Source: Polyangiaceae bacterium
GTDB lineage: Bacteria; Myxococcota_A; Polyangia; Polyangiales; Polyangiaceae
Length of the DNA: 64,000 nucleotides
Direction: 5' to 3'
Assembly (NCBI GenBank): GCA_947475525.1
Contig: CANJMI010000004.1
Location: 124,001 to 188,000 of the forward strand
The notes beneath the pieces were generated by a model. That model saw only the letters and a program-made list of their open reading frames with translations, was not told where the DNA came from and made no database searches. The first letter of the stretch is position 1; each line of letters begins with the position of its first letter. Made by a program: the position numbers and the translations under genes. Below, piece by piece: positions 35,680 to 44,177 of this stretch.

Positions 35680-36327
35680 ATGGGCTTACCCTCGTTCCCC
35701 TCCAACCGCCTAACGGAATCGCCAGGATGGCGCTTACAGGCGAAGTTCGCCGCGCTCGCCGTCGGAGCTGCTTTGGTAGGCGCTTGCCAAGATTTCACGG
35801 TGCGCTTCGGGCCTCCTAACAACTTGCGGCTTCGCGATTCGAAGAGCGTCGAGGCGTGTCCCGCGCCCCCCGGTGCGACCGGCGCCGTGTGTCCCGACTG
35901 GGCGACCAAGGTCTTCCCGGTACTCGACGGTGAAGCGAACCGGTGCACGAATGAGGCGTGTCACAGCGAAGGGAGCCCGAGCAAAGGCCTCGCGCTCTTC
36001 GCGGGGGACGCGGCAAAGACGTACGCGGCCATGGCGAAGTACAAAAACGCGGCGGGCAGGCCGTACGTTGTCGATGCGGAGCTCGGCGATCCGGAATTGC
36101 CCGCATACATGCTTTGCAACCTCACAGCGAACCCGCTCGTCGGCGCGCGCATGCCACTCGGTGAGGCGATGACGGCCGCAGATCTCGCGACCATCGGCGA
36201 CTGGGTCCTCTGTGGAATGAAGGAAGAAGGCGGCACGCCTCTCCCCAGTGGCGCGGGCGGCGCGGGCGGCAGCGCACCCTCTGCCACTACCGGCACGGGC
36301 GGCGCGGGCGGCGCGGGCGGCGCGTGA
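35680..36327 (+). CDS. cytochrome c-like lipoprotein with CX4CH motif
   Basis: The chosen ATG 35680 gives a lipoprotein signal ending in LVGAC; the frame is open further upstream. The domain carries a single CTNEACH motif, a CX4CH variant of the haem c site (CX4CH is known to bind haem in some cytochromes c3). The later MPLGEAMTAADLATIGDWVLCGM helix is typical of small cytochrome-like domains, with a possible Met ligand. The C-terminus is a Gly/Ala-rich tail of repeated GGAGGA. Haem binding is inferred. Confidence 0.72.
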   Translation: MGLPSFPSNRLTESPGWRLQAKFAALAVGAALVGACQDFTVRFGPPNNLRLRDSKSVEACPAPPGATGAVCPDWATKVFPVLDGEANRCTNEACHSEGSPSKGLALFAGDAAKTYAAMAKYKNAAGRPYVVDAELGDPELPAYMLCNLTANPLVGARMPLGEAMTAADLATIGDWVLCGMKEEGGTPLPSGAGGAGGSAPSATTGTGGAGGAGGA

Positions 36328-36416
36328 CGCGGCAGCGCGGGGCACGGTCGATTTCGATTGAGTTCGCCGGAGCCGTGCTACCCTTTTCTATGCGTGCGGA
36401 CCTTCGGAGAATCACC

Positions 36417-36656
36417 ATGACGAAACGAACCACCGGTAACCTTGTTCGCGGTCTCCTCACGCTGACGTTGCTTCCGATCGCCCTTGTGACGTCGACGGGT
36501 TGCGCGGCCGTGCAACCCTACGAGCGCGCGAAACTCGCCCACCCCACCATGTCGGCCGCGGATCTTGCTGGGCCCGGTGAGGAGCACCTGCGGGCGGTTC
36601 ACGAAGGTGCGGTCGGCGGCGGCACAGGTGCCGGTAGCGGCTGCGGCTGCAACTGA
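36417..36656 (+). CDS. DUF4266 small lipoprotein
   Basis: 79 residues from ATG 36417 with a CGGAGA ribosome-binding site. Lipobox STGC, then AAVQPYERAKLAHPTMS and a Gly-rich tail ending CGCN, exactly the DUF4266 pattern (conserved QPYER-K/G-LA block and terminal Cys-Gly-Cys-Asn). The family has no known biochemical role but is regularly encoded next to DUF3570 proteins, as here. The invariant terminal cysteines in an exported peptide suggest metal or redox binding or modification. Confidence 0.82.
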   Translation: MTKRTTGNLVRGLLTLTLLPIALVTSTGCAAVQPYERAKLAHPTMSAADLAGPGEEHLRAVHEGAVGGGTGAGSGCGCN

Positions 36657-36700
36657 ACCGCGCTGTCGTGAAACTCCTTGCTTAGGCCGCTTCGGTCCTC

Positions 36701-38839
36701 GTGAAGCTCGCACACCTCACGCTCGTCGCGTGCCTGATGGCGGCGCCCGTTGCGCTAACCGCAGCGGACGCGCTCGCGGGCGGAGCGAGTGACGAAGAGG
36801 TGCGCCCGCTGCTCGACGCGATCTACGAGTCGGAATACCGCGCGGGAAAGTTCAAGGACGGCCTCGAAAAGCTGGAAATCGCGAAGATTCTCTGCGAGGG
36901 CACCCTCTGCAGCCATGGCGTGAGAGCCCAGCTCTTCGTCGCAATCGGGACGATGCACGTGCGCCTCGGCAACACCCGTGGCGCGGCGGTCGCGTTCGCC
37001 ACAGCCGTGAAGGAAGACGCCGGCGCGGAGCTCCGCAAAGGCTCGGAGACGCCCGAAGTCTCGGCGGCGTTCGCAACCGCGAAACCCGCAGGCTCGGCCA
37101 CCCTTTCGCCCGACGACTGCCGCGCGAGCTATGCCGGCGCCCCGGCCCCTCGAGGTTGGCAGAACGGCGGAGCGGCGCACTGCTTCAACCTCGCGACACT
37201 GGCGGACCGGGCGGGCAAGCACCGCACCTGCGCCACCCATGCGCGCAAGGCGCTCGAGCTCGAGGACAACCCGAACGGTCGTGCGACGCTCGCGAAGTGC
37301 CTCGAAGCCGACAACAACTGGATCGAAGCTGCCGATGAGTGGGAGGAAGCGGCACGCCAGGCCCCGAAGACCTGGCAGAACGGCCTTGCGCAGCAAGCGC
37401 GCTACCGAGCCGATCAGTTGCGTCGACGAATCCCGGTGCTCGTGCTCGTTCCGCCTACCAATCAACCGGAAGGCTTCGCGGTCGAGCTCGACGGTTCACC
37501 CTTTCCGGTCGAGGCGCTCGGCTCCGAGATGCCGATGAACCCGGGCGAACACACGATCCTCGCGACTGGAAAACGCGGCGATCTTGCCTTGCGGTTCAAG
37601 CAGTCCGTGCGCCTCGAGAGCGGCGCAAACTTCCCGGTCGTGCTCGAGCTTGCCCCCTATTCGCCTGAAATCAAATGCCTCCTCGAGGCCCAGAATGCCG
37701 AGGGAATTGCCAAGTGCTTGAGCCGCGCGGACTCGGCCAGCAACATCACGACGCGCGTTCGCAGCGAGGCCAGCGGCTACCACGACACGATGCACGTTGA
37801 CGTGTTCTCGCCCTCGGTCAGCGTGAGCGCCGAGCACGTGACGGGCGGCTGGGGAATCGGCGCATCGATGCTGGTCGACATGGTGACAGCGGCGTCGGTC
37901 GACATCGTCGCAACGGCATCGCCGCGGTGGCGCGAGGTGCGCTGGGTTCCAGCTCTGAATGCCCATAAGCGTTTTAGCGACCTCGACGTCGGCGTCTCCG
38001 GCGGCTTCTCGCGCGAGCCGGATTATCTCGCGACCGACATCGCAGCGCGTGCCTCGCTCGACCTCGCGGACAAGACGATCACGCCGACGATCGTCTACGA
38101 TTTTTCGCACGACATCAACGCCAAGGCCAATACGCCCTGGGACGTTTTCTCCAAGCGGATAAACCGGCATTCGGTCACGATGGATCTGGGAGTCATCCTC
38201 ACCAAGTCCACGTTCGGGTCGCTGAGCTCGACGATGGTGTTCGAAAATGGCGACACGTCAAAACCGTACCGCCACATTCCGATGTTCGATCCGAAGGTCG
38301 CTCCGCTGATTCGGCCGGGCGAGATGACCGACACGGTAAACCTCTACCGTTTGGCCGAGCGACCGCTCGAACAACTGCCGACGTCGCGCAAGCGGTTCGC
38401 CATCGCAGCGCAGCTCGCGCAGCGCTTTTCTTCGTCGACGCTCCGCATCAGCCAGCGCCTTTACACCGATACCTGGACCCTCAAAGCCACGACGACCGAC
38501 GTGCGGTACATGGTCGACGTGACGAAGGATCTGCGTGTCTGGCCTCACGTTCGCTTTCACGCGCAGACCGGCACCAATTTTTACAAACTCGCGTACGAAG
38601 CGAGCGTCAACCCGGATGGCACGACCAACCTGCCCGTCTACCGCACCGGTGACCGCGAGCTCGGTCCGCTGCTCTCGGGCACGGGCGGCGCGGGGGCCCG
38701 TTACGATTTTGGCGGAAGGCACTCGTACGCCCTCAGCCTGAACGGCGACGTGATCTACACAAGCTTTCCGAAGACCCTCTTCACGAGCGATCGATGGGGT
38801 TACTTCGGCGCGCTCACCTTCGAGGCGACGTTCGAATGA
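36701..38839 (+). CDS. DUF3570 outer-membrane-type protein fused to TPR-like N-terminal domain
   Basis: Starts at GTG 36701 with a signal peptide ending near LAGGA. Residues ~25-240 are TPR-like helices; ~240-330 are a beta domain like PEGA (GFAVELDGSPF, then NPGEHTILATGK). From ~360 to the end (712) is DUF3570: VDVFSPSVSVSAEHVTGGWGIG, DIVATASPRWREVR, FSREPDYLA, with alternating beta-strands and a terminal Phe-containing strand TFEATFE like an outer-membrane barrel. The extra periplasmic half is unusual for DUF3570. It probably forms a pore or export partner for the DUF4266 lipoprotein. The stop overlaps the next ATG. Confidence 0.8.
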   Translation: MKLAHLTLVACLMAAPVALTAADALAGGASDEEVRPLLDAIYESEYRAGKFKDGLEKLEIAKILCEGTLCSHGVRAQLFVAIGTMHVRLGNTRGAAVAFATAVKEDAGAELRKGSETPEVSAAFATAKPAGSATLSPDDCRASYAGAPAPRGWQNGGAAHCFNLATLADRAGKHRTCATHARKALELEDNPNGRATLAKCLEADNNWIEAADEWEEAARQAPKTWQNGLAQQARYRADQLRRRIPVLVLVPPTNQPEGFAVELDGSPFPVEALGSEMPMNPGEHTILATGKRGDLALRFKQSVRLESGANFPVVLELAPYSPEIKCLLEAQNAEGIAKCLSRADSASNITTRVRSEASGYHDTMHVDVFSPSVSVSAEHVTGGWGIGASMLVDMVTAASVDIVATASPRWREVRWVPALNAHKRFSDLDVGVSGGFSREPDYLATDIAARASLDLADKTITPTIVYDFSHDINAKANTPWDVFSKRINRHSVTMDLGVILTKSTFGSLSSTMVFENGDTSKPYRHIPMFDPKVAPLIRPGEMTDTVNLYRLAERPLEQLPTSRKRFAIAAQLAQRFSSSTLRISQRLYTDTWTLKATTTDVRYMVDVTKDLRVWPHVRFHAQTGTNFYKLAYEASVNPDGTTNLPVYRTGDRELGPLLSGTGGAGARYDFGGRHSYALSLNGDVIYTSFPKTLFTSDRWGYFGALTFEATFE

Positions 38840-39453
38840 TGGCTATGGCGCGACGCTCGCGAACACGCCGACTCGAGGTCGCGTGCGCACTGCTGCTCTT
38901 CGGGCTCGGCTGCGGCGACCCTTACCGCGATCGTCTGCTCGATGGGCTTCCCGACGAGGACCCGAAGTTTCGACCAGGCGAACTCCACCGCCCTGGGCAA
39001 CCTTGCCTCGCATGCCACTCGGATTATGGAGGAGCTCCCGAGTTCTCTCTCGGCGGCACGATCTTCAGCGGCTCCGAGCCCACCGAGACGCCTTCGCTCC
39101 TCGGCGGCTACACCGTACGCGTCTACGACTCCGAAGGGCAGACGCGCGATTTATTGAGCAATTCATGCGGGAATTTCTACATTCGGCGCGCGGACTGGGA
39201 TCCCGCATTTCCCCTGCGCGCGGAGCTCTACGAAGACAACCCGGCGAAGCCGGGCAAGCTGATTCAGGTGACGGTCATGAGCTCGCGCATCGCGCGGGAG
39301 GGCTCGTGCGCAGGCTGTCACGTCGGGCATCGCTCACCGCTCTCGCCGGGCGCGGTTTACGTGCCGGGGACGACACCAGGCGCACCCTCGGACGCTTGCC
39401 CAACACCGTGGCTCGGGCCCGACCCGCGCGCCCCCGTACAAGGACTGAAATGA
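38836..39453 (+). CDS. lipoprotein with two CxxCH haem-type motifs
   Basis: Start ATG 38836 overlaps the upstream stop (ATGA). Lipobox LGC is followed by two motifs, CLACH and CAGCH, about 115 residues apart. Between them is a beta-rich stretch (GGYTVRVYDSEGQTRDLLSN) like carboxypeptidase-regulatory or Ig folds. Two bound haems c are inferred; haem attachment needs the Ccm system, which is not in the window. The 3' end overlaps the next CX4CH lipoprotein gene by four bases. Confidence 0.75.
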   Translation: MMAMARRSRTRRLEVACALLLFGLGCGDPYRDRLLDGLPDEDPKFRPGELHRPGQPCLACHSDYGGAPEFSLGGTIFSGSEPTETPSLLGGYTVRVYDSEGQTRDLLSNSCGNFYIRRADWDPAFPLRAELYEDNPAKPGKLIQVTVMSSRIAREGSCAGCHVGHRSPLSPGAVYVPGTTPGAPSDACPTPWLGPDPRAPVQGLK

Positions 39454-40067
39454 CGAAGCGGCTTCTCATCCTTCTCGGACTCGCCTTCGCTGCGACCGGC
39501 TGCCTCGAGGTACCCGGTCCCGGCGTCGGCGCATGCCCCCTTGATGTCGACACCGACGGCAACCTCGCGATCGCATCGTTTACCCCGGTGTCGCTCGTAC
39601 TCGAGCAGCGTTGCGGGTCGCTCGATTGCCACGGAAATCTCGCGCGACCGCTGCGCATCTACGGCGCGCGTGGGCTTAGGCACGCCCCGCTCTACGTCAT
39701 CGATGACAAGGGCAACCTCGTTCAGTCGCCCAACGCCTCGGTCTACATCGATCCGACGAAAGCGGAAGCCGATGGCAGCTACCCGGGTCCCGGAGGCTCC
39801 GCCACAAGCGAGGCCGAACGCAAAGAGACGGCGCGCGCAATCTGCGGCTTACAACCCGAGTTGATGCGCAAGGTCGTGCTCGAAGGGGGCGACCCCGAGA
39901 AGCTGCTGCTGCTCGCGAAGCCGCTGCAGCTCGAGAGCCACAAAGGCGCGAAGATCTTCGAACGCGGAAGCCTCGACTACGCGTGCATCACCTCGTGGCT
40001 GCACTCCAAACTGCCCGAGGGGGCCATCGATGTCGCGAGCTGCAACGAAACGCTGAAAAATCCCTGA
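39450..40067 (+). CDS. lipoprotein with CX4CH motif (cytochrome-like)
   Basis: ATG 39450 overlaps the previous stop (ATGA). Signal peptide with lipobox ATGC, then CGSLDCHGN, a CX4CH motif in the context VLEQRCGSLDCHG that is common in exported cytochrome-like proteins. Two further cysteines (CGLQ, DYACITSWL) may form a disulfide. It ends the five-gene plus-strand run and is convergent with skp across nine bases. Confidence 0.75.
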   Translation: MTKRLLILLGLAFAATGCLEVPGPGVGACPLDVDTDGNLAIASFTPVSLVLEQRCGSLDCHGNLARPLRIYGARGLRHAPLYVIDDKGNLVQSPNASVYIDPTKAEADGSYPGPGGSATSEAERKETARAICGLQPELMRKVVLEGGDPEKLLLLAKPLQLESHKGAKIFERGSLDYACITSWLHSKLPEGAIDVASCNETLKNP

Positions 40068-40076
40068 CGGCCGCGC

Positions 40077-40616
40077 TCAGTTCTTGGGCGGCCCGGGGGG
40101 TGCGTCTTCGCCCGTATCACCCGAATTGAAGGTCTGCACGACCATATCGGTGAGGTCGAGGTCGCTGCGTGCGAAAGGCACGGCCGCCTTGTCGACGACA
40201 AGGTCGAAGCCCTTGCGGCCCGCGACGCGACGGATCGCGCCGAACATCTTTTGCATGATCGGACCCGTCAGCTCCTGCTGCTTGCCGGCGAGCTCCTTAT
40301 TGTATTGGATGAAGCGCGTCTGCACATCGAGCATGCGGCGCTGCCAATGTTCCGTGCGACGCTGGAACGCGGCGCGAGAGAGAATGGCAGCCTGCTTACG
40401 CAAGTCGTCTTGTTCCTTCTGGAGAGCCTCCTGCAAGCCGTCGAGCTCACCCTGGCGCTTCTTCGTGAAGTTTTGCAACGTGGCGGCGGCGCGCATTCCC
40501 TCCTCGGTCTGAAGGAGCGCGCGCTGCAAGTCGACCGTCGCGACGTTCGTCTCGGCCAATGCCGTGCCGACGAACGTAAACACGGCCAGCGCGACGAGCG
40601 ATCGGAGCGCGATCAC
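40077..40616 (-). CDS. periplasmic chaperone Skp/OmpH family
   Basis: 179 residues: signal peptide ending in TALA, then NVATVDLQRALLQTEEG and a long coiled coil (about 40-110), then the compact C-terminal KGFDLVVDKAAV. This is the Skp jellyfish architecture that escorts outer-membrane proteins across the periplasm. GTG start overlaps the stop of the upstream aminotransferase gene (GTGA), so the two are co-translated. Confidence 0.88.
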   Translation of the reverse strand: MIALRSLVALAVFTFVGTALAETNVATVDLQRALLQTEEGMRAAATLQNFTKKRQGELDGLQEALQKEQDDLRKQAAILSRAAFQRRTEHWQRRMLDVQTRFIQYNKELAGKQQELTGPIMQKMFGAIRRVAGRKGFDLVVDKAAVPFARSDLDLTDMVVQTFNSGDTGEDAPPGPPKN

Positions 40617-42280
40617 GAGATGAGCCCGAACTTCTTACCGACCTTCTCGAACGCGACGAGCGCCTGATCGAGATGCGAACGCTCGTGGGTCGCCATGTAG
40701 CTCGTGCGGAGCACCTGCTGCTTCGGGGGTACGCCCGGCGTGATGAACGGGTTGACGTAAATGCCGTGGTCGTCGAGGAGCGACTTCCACATCATCACCG
40801 TGCGTAGGTCGTCGCGAACGTAGATCGGGATGACGGCGGACTGGGTCGTCCCGAGCTCGAAGCCAAGCTTGGTAAGCTCATCGCGCATGTAGGTGAAGTT
40901 CTCCCGGAGCTTCTCCTGGCGCCAAGGCTCCTCTTCCATCAATTCCAGTGATTTCATTGCCGCGGCGACACAGGGTGGTGCCGCACTCGCCGCGAAAAGG
41001 AAGCTTGATGCGAAGTGCTGGATGTAATCGAGCACCTTGCGCTCGCCGACGAGCCAGCCGCCAATCGAAGCGAGCGATTTGGAGAAAGTACCGCCGATAA
41101 GATCGACCTCGTCCTGCAGCCCATACATCGCCGCGGTGCCGCGTCCGCCGGGACCGATGACCCCGAGCGCATGGGCGTCGTCGACCATGATGCGAGCGCG
41201 GTGTTTCTTCACCACGGGGACGAGCTCATCGAGCTTCGCTATTTCGCCTTGCGCGCTGAACACGCCGTCCGTGATGACGAGCGCGCCTTCGGCATCGTCG
41301 AGCTCGGAGAGGGCCTTGTCGAGGGACTCGGCGCTGTTGTGGCGGTAGCGCACCATGCGAGCGCCCGCGGTCTGGGCGAGCCGGACGCCGTCGTAGATCG
41401 AGGCGTGGTCGTCTTTGTCGATCATCGCGACGCTTTGTTTGTTCGCGAGCAACGCGGAGATCGTGGCGATGTTGACCTGGTAGCCCGTGGTGAAGACCAG
41501 GCCGGCTTCTTTGCCGTGGTAGGCCGCAAGCCGCGCTTCGAGCTCGTTGTGGAGTCGCATCGAACCGTTGACGAGGCGCGAGCCGGTCATGCTCGTTCCA
41601 AACTTGTCGATGGCGTCGCGTGCGGCCTGACGGACACGCGGGTCGGTGGTCAAGCCGAGGTAGTTGTTCGAGCCAAGCATGATGACTTCGCGGCCCTCGA
41701 TCTCGGCGACCGGACCGTTGTTGCGGTCGAGCGGTCGGAAGAACGGATACACGCCCATTTTTCGCGCGTTGTCGGCAGCGGTGAACTTGAAGCACTTGTC
41801 GAAGACGTCTTTGCCGCCGACCTTCGAGATTGCAACACGCTGCGCCATCGCGCGAGCGAGCCTGGCTTCGGCGGCCTTGCGACGTTCTTCCGGTGAGCGC
41901 GTTTTTGATTCCGCACCGGACGAAGGGTCGTCGACGAGCGCGGCGGCAGGCTCCGTCGCCTCGTCGTCATCCTCAACCACCACGGCCTTCGCGCGGGCTG
42001 TCGGGGTAGGCCCACTTCGACCGATGCCGATGTCCTCATCAGCGAGCAAGCTCTGGTCGAGGACCGGCATCTCGTGGCCCGAAACAAGCACGCGGAGAGC
42101 CTCTTTCGCGAGCCCGGAGGCCTCTTCGACGCGCTGCCGAGCCTCCATCACGCCGGTCGCGAAGCGCATCACGCGGTCATTGCTGACGAGTCGCATCACC
42201 GTGGGGGTCGCGAGATCTTTGCCGCGGCCGAGGAGGTCTTTCACGCCGATCATGGCTGGGTCTTTGTTCGCATGTCCCAT
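40613..42280 (-). CDS. class II aminotransferase-fold enzyme, serine palmitoyltransferase-like (alpha-oxoamine synthase)
   Basis: The C-terminal ~380 residues are a full alpha-oxoamine synthase: LGSNNYLGL, GTSMTGSRLVNGS, DDAHALGVIGPGGRG and the PLP-binding Lys in TFSKSLASIGG. Such enzymes condense an amino acid with an acyl-CoA; in this phylum serine palmitoyltransferase for sphingolipid synthesis is the likeliest member, with 2-amino-3-ketobutyrate ligase or AONS as alternatives. An N-terminal extension of ~170 residues, partly acidic and low in complexity, is unusual. ATG 42280 is preferred because the frame upstream runs into the duplicated relic at 42341. Overlaps skp. Confidence 0.85.
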   Translation of the reverse strand: MGHANKDPAMIGVKDLLGRGKDLATPTVMRLVSNDRVMRFATGVMEARQRVEEASGLAKEALRVLVSGHEMPVLDQSLLADEDIGIGRSGPTPTARAKAVVVEDDDEATEPAAALVDDPSSGAESKTRSPEERRKAAEARLARAMAQRVAISKVGGKDVFDKCFKFTAADNARKMGVYPFFRPLDRNNGPVAEIEGREVIMLGSNNYLGLTTDPRVRQAARDAIDKFGTSMTGSRLVNGSMRLHNELEARLAAYHGKEAGLVFTTGYQVNIATISALLANKQSVAMIDKDDHASIYDGVRLAQTAGARMVRYRHNSAESLDKALSELDDAEGALVITDGVFSAQGEIAKLDELVPVVKKHRARIMVDDAHALGVIGPGGRGTAAMYGLQDEVDLIGGTFSKSLASIGGWLVGERKVLDYIQHFASSFLFAASAAPPCVAAAMKSLELMEEEPWRQEKLRENFTYMRDELTKLGFELGTTQSAVIPIYVRDDLRTVMMWKSLLDDHGIYVNPFITPGVPPKQQVLRTSYMATHERSHLDQALVAFEKVGKKFGLIS

Positions 42281-42340
42281 CGATGTCAACTTCACCGCAC
42301 CGAGTGCCAGGAAAGCTCGCCCGGGGAGCCCGCGAGCGAC

Positions 42341-42525
42341 GCCGCAAACATTGCGAGGCTGACGTCGCAAACTAGAAAATGTTTTCATGAGTGCATCCCG
42401 TGAAACGCGTTTGGCTCGGCGACGATCAAGCAGATCTGCGGCGCGTCTTGCGGGCGTTTCTCACGCGACAGGGCCGAGCAAAAGACAAGGTCAGCCGGCG
42501 CGAGAAGAGCGCGGCGCGAGTCTGA
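42341..42525 (+). pseudogene. dead copy of the 5' end of an NtrC-type response regulator gene
   Basis: Bases 42341-42474 match 55136-55270 closely with a few single-base gaps, covering ~60 bases of leader and the first codons of the regulator gene at 55196. From GTG 42400 the frame reads VKRVWLGDDQADLRRVLRAF, against [20 protein letters not shown] in the intact gene. Similarity stops after about 25 codons, and a TGA ends the frame at 42525. No receiver core or AAA+ domain follows; the relic runs into the 3' end of the LysR gene. Confidence 0.85.
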
Positions 42526-43384
42526 GGCGCATCTCGGCGGTGATCGCGGCGGCGACGGCACGCACGCGCGCGATGCCGCGCATCTCCGGGTGCATCACGA
42601 GCCACACCGGTCGCGGCGGGATCTCGGGCAGGGCCCGGATGAGCCGCGCCTCGGGGCACGTATCGGCGACGCTCACCGGCAGCGCGCACACGCCGAGCCC
42701 TGCTGCGACGGCCTGCGCGAGGGTCGCGAGGCTGCTCGCCTGCAATCGACACCTTGCCTGACTGGCGTGAGCCTGCAGCCACCTCGCCTCGGGTCCGCCT
42801 GCAAGCTCGCGCGAGGGGGCGACGACGTCGTGTCCCGCGAGCCCTTCGCGAAGTGGAAGCGGGTTGCGCGCGCAATACCGGTCGCTCGCGTAAAGGCCGT
42901 AGGTGACATGCCCGAGGCGCTTGGCCACGAGGCCGTCGTCGGGCTTGACGAGTCGCATCGCGAGGTCGGCCTCGCCCCGCGCGAGGTCGGCCGCACTGTT
43001 GGATGGGACGATCTCGAGCGACAAGTCAGGGTAGGTCACGAGCAGGGCACCGAGGACGCCCTCGACGAGATTGCGCGCGCCCGTCTCGGTGATCGCGATC
43101 CGCACGAGGCCGCGCACCGAACCAGGCGCCCCCCGCGCGCCTTGCTCGAATCGCGTCAGGGAAGCGGTGAGCGCATCGATCGACGAAAGCACGCGCGCAC
43201 CATCGGGCGTCATGGTCATGCCGGTCACCGCGCGCACGAACAATCGCACACCGAGCGCGCCCTCCAGCGCATCGAGCCGCCGCCCGACGGTGGTCTGGTG
43301 AACGCCAAGCGCGCGCGCTGCCGCAATCAGCGACCCCGCGCCCGCCACCGCATGCGCGTACCTGAGATCGTTCCAGTCGAGCAT
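42491..43384 (-). CDS. LysR-family transcriptional regulator
   Basis: 297 residues from ATG 43384 (MLDWNDLRYAHAV). N-terminal winged helix-turn-helix: AAARALGVHQTTVGRRLDALE. The substrate-binding effector domain follows (from about 90), with ALPVSVAD and the C-terminal sensor fold. LysR proteins usually control a divergent gene and respond to a small-molecule co-inducer. The divergent gene here encodes a lipoprotein at 43458, with GCATA-type repeats between them. Confidence 0.92.
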   Translation of the reverse strand: MLDWNDLRYAHAVAGAGSLIAAARALGVHQTTVGRRLDALEGALGVRLFVRAVTGMTMTPDGARVLSSIDALTASLTRFEQGARGAPGSVRGLVRIAITETGARNLVEGVLGALLVTYPDLSLEIVPSNSAADLARGEADLAMRLVKPDDGLVAKRLGHVTYGLYASDRYCARNPLPLREGLAGHDVVAPSRELAGGPEARWLQAHASQARCRLQASSLATLAQAVAAGLGVCALPVSVADTCPEARLIRALPEIPPRPVWLVMHPEMRGIARVRAVAAAITAEMRLRLAPRSSRAG

Positions 43385-43396
43385 GCGCGTAGAATC

Positions 43397-43424
43397 GCAT
43401 AGTACGTATGCATAGTTTGGCATA
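43397..43424. promoter_or_regulatory. candidate LysR operator (GCATA repeats)
   Basis: In a 73-base divergent gap, the AT-rich segment contains GCATA at 43397, an inverted TATGC at 43407, and further GCATA copies at 43410 and 43420. GCATAGTACGTATGC is an imperfect palindrome of LysR-site size. It lies 13 bases upstream of the regulator ATG and about 35-60 bases before the lipoprotein gene. Confidence 0.45.
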
Positions 43425-43457
43425 TCTGACTTGCCCGACCACGCGCACCGTGCGCCG

Positions 43458-44132
43458 ATGAACTTCCCGACGCTCCTCGCAAGCGGTCTCGCCCGCGCTC
43501 TTGTTCTCACCTGCGCAGGCAGCCTCGGGGCCTGCGGAGGCGCCACCCCGGCGGCCGTTGCCCCCGACGCACCGGCGATCGCGTCGCAGAGCGCGTCGCA
43601 GAGCGCGTCGCAGAGCGCGTCGCAGAGCCTCGTGGGTCACTGGACGGGCGCGTGCTCGCCGATGGGCGCGACGCAGGGCTCGACGGTCACCTTCGACATC
43701 AGCGACACAACTTGGGCGATCGACTTCGACGTGTTCGGCGACCTCGCGTGCACGGCCAAGTTCGCGACCGTTCACATCGAAGGCCCCTACGCGCTCGGTG
43801 CCGCGTCGAGCGTCGCGGCCGGCGCGCATGAAGGAAAATTCGGCTTCTCGAAGAAGACGATTACCCCCCACGTTGACGCGGCTGCACAATTTTTGTCGGG
43901 CGCGAGCGGATGCGCGCTCCCCGGCTTCGCCGTCGGCGTCCCCCTCGACATCTCGGTCACAGGCTGCGCTGCCATGGGCCAGCGCCCCATCGCGGCGTGC
44001 GACGCCGATTACGACCTCGCGTACGTCGAAGGCGACCGCCTCACCTTCGGCGCACGACCCGCCGACAACGATCTGTGCACGCCCGCCAAGCGCCCCGTCG
44101 CGCTGTCAAAATCGTCGTTCATGCGACGCTGA
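43458..44132 (+). CDS. lipoprotein with Ser-Gln-Ser-Ala repeat linker
   Basis: ATG 43458 gives a signal peptide with lipobox LGAC. A linker (about residues 40-60) encodes four SASQ-type units from a 12-bp tandem repeat. The ~160-residue exported domain has six cysteines and the opening LVGHWTGAC, similar to lipocalin-like beta domains of unknown function; no confident family. Position suggests control by the divergent LysR regulator. Confidence 0.72.
   Translation: MNFPTLLASGLARALVLTCAGSLGACGGATPAAVAPDAPAIASQSASQSASQSASQSLVGHWTGACSPMGATQGSTVTFDISDTTWAIDFDVFGDLACTAKFATVHIEGPYALGAASSVAAGAHEGKFGFSKKTITPHVDAAAQFLSGASGCALPGFAVGVPLDISVTGCAAMGQRPIAACDADYDLAYVEGDRLTFGARPADNDLCTPAKRPVALSKSSFMRR
43581..43628 (+). 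repeat. 12-bp tandem repeat, four copies
   Basis: Four identical units of GCGTCGCAGAGC (43581, 43593, 43605, 43617) lie in the linker of the lipoprotein gene. Length is a multiple of three, so copy-number change would alter linker length without frameshift. Confidence 0.95.
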
Positions 44133-44177
44133 ACGGACTCGGCGTACTCAACAGCAACCGAAAGAACGGAGAATTCG

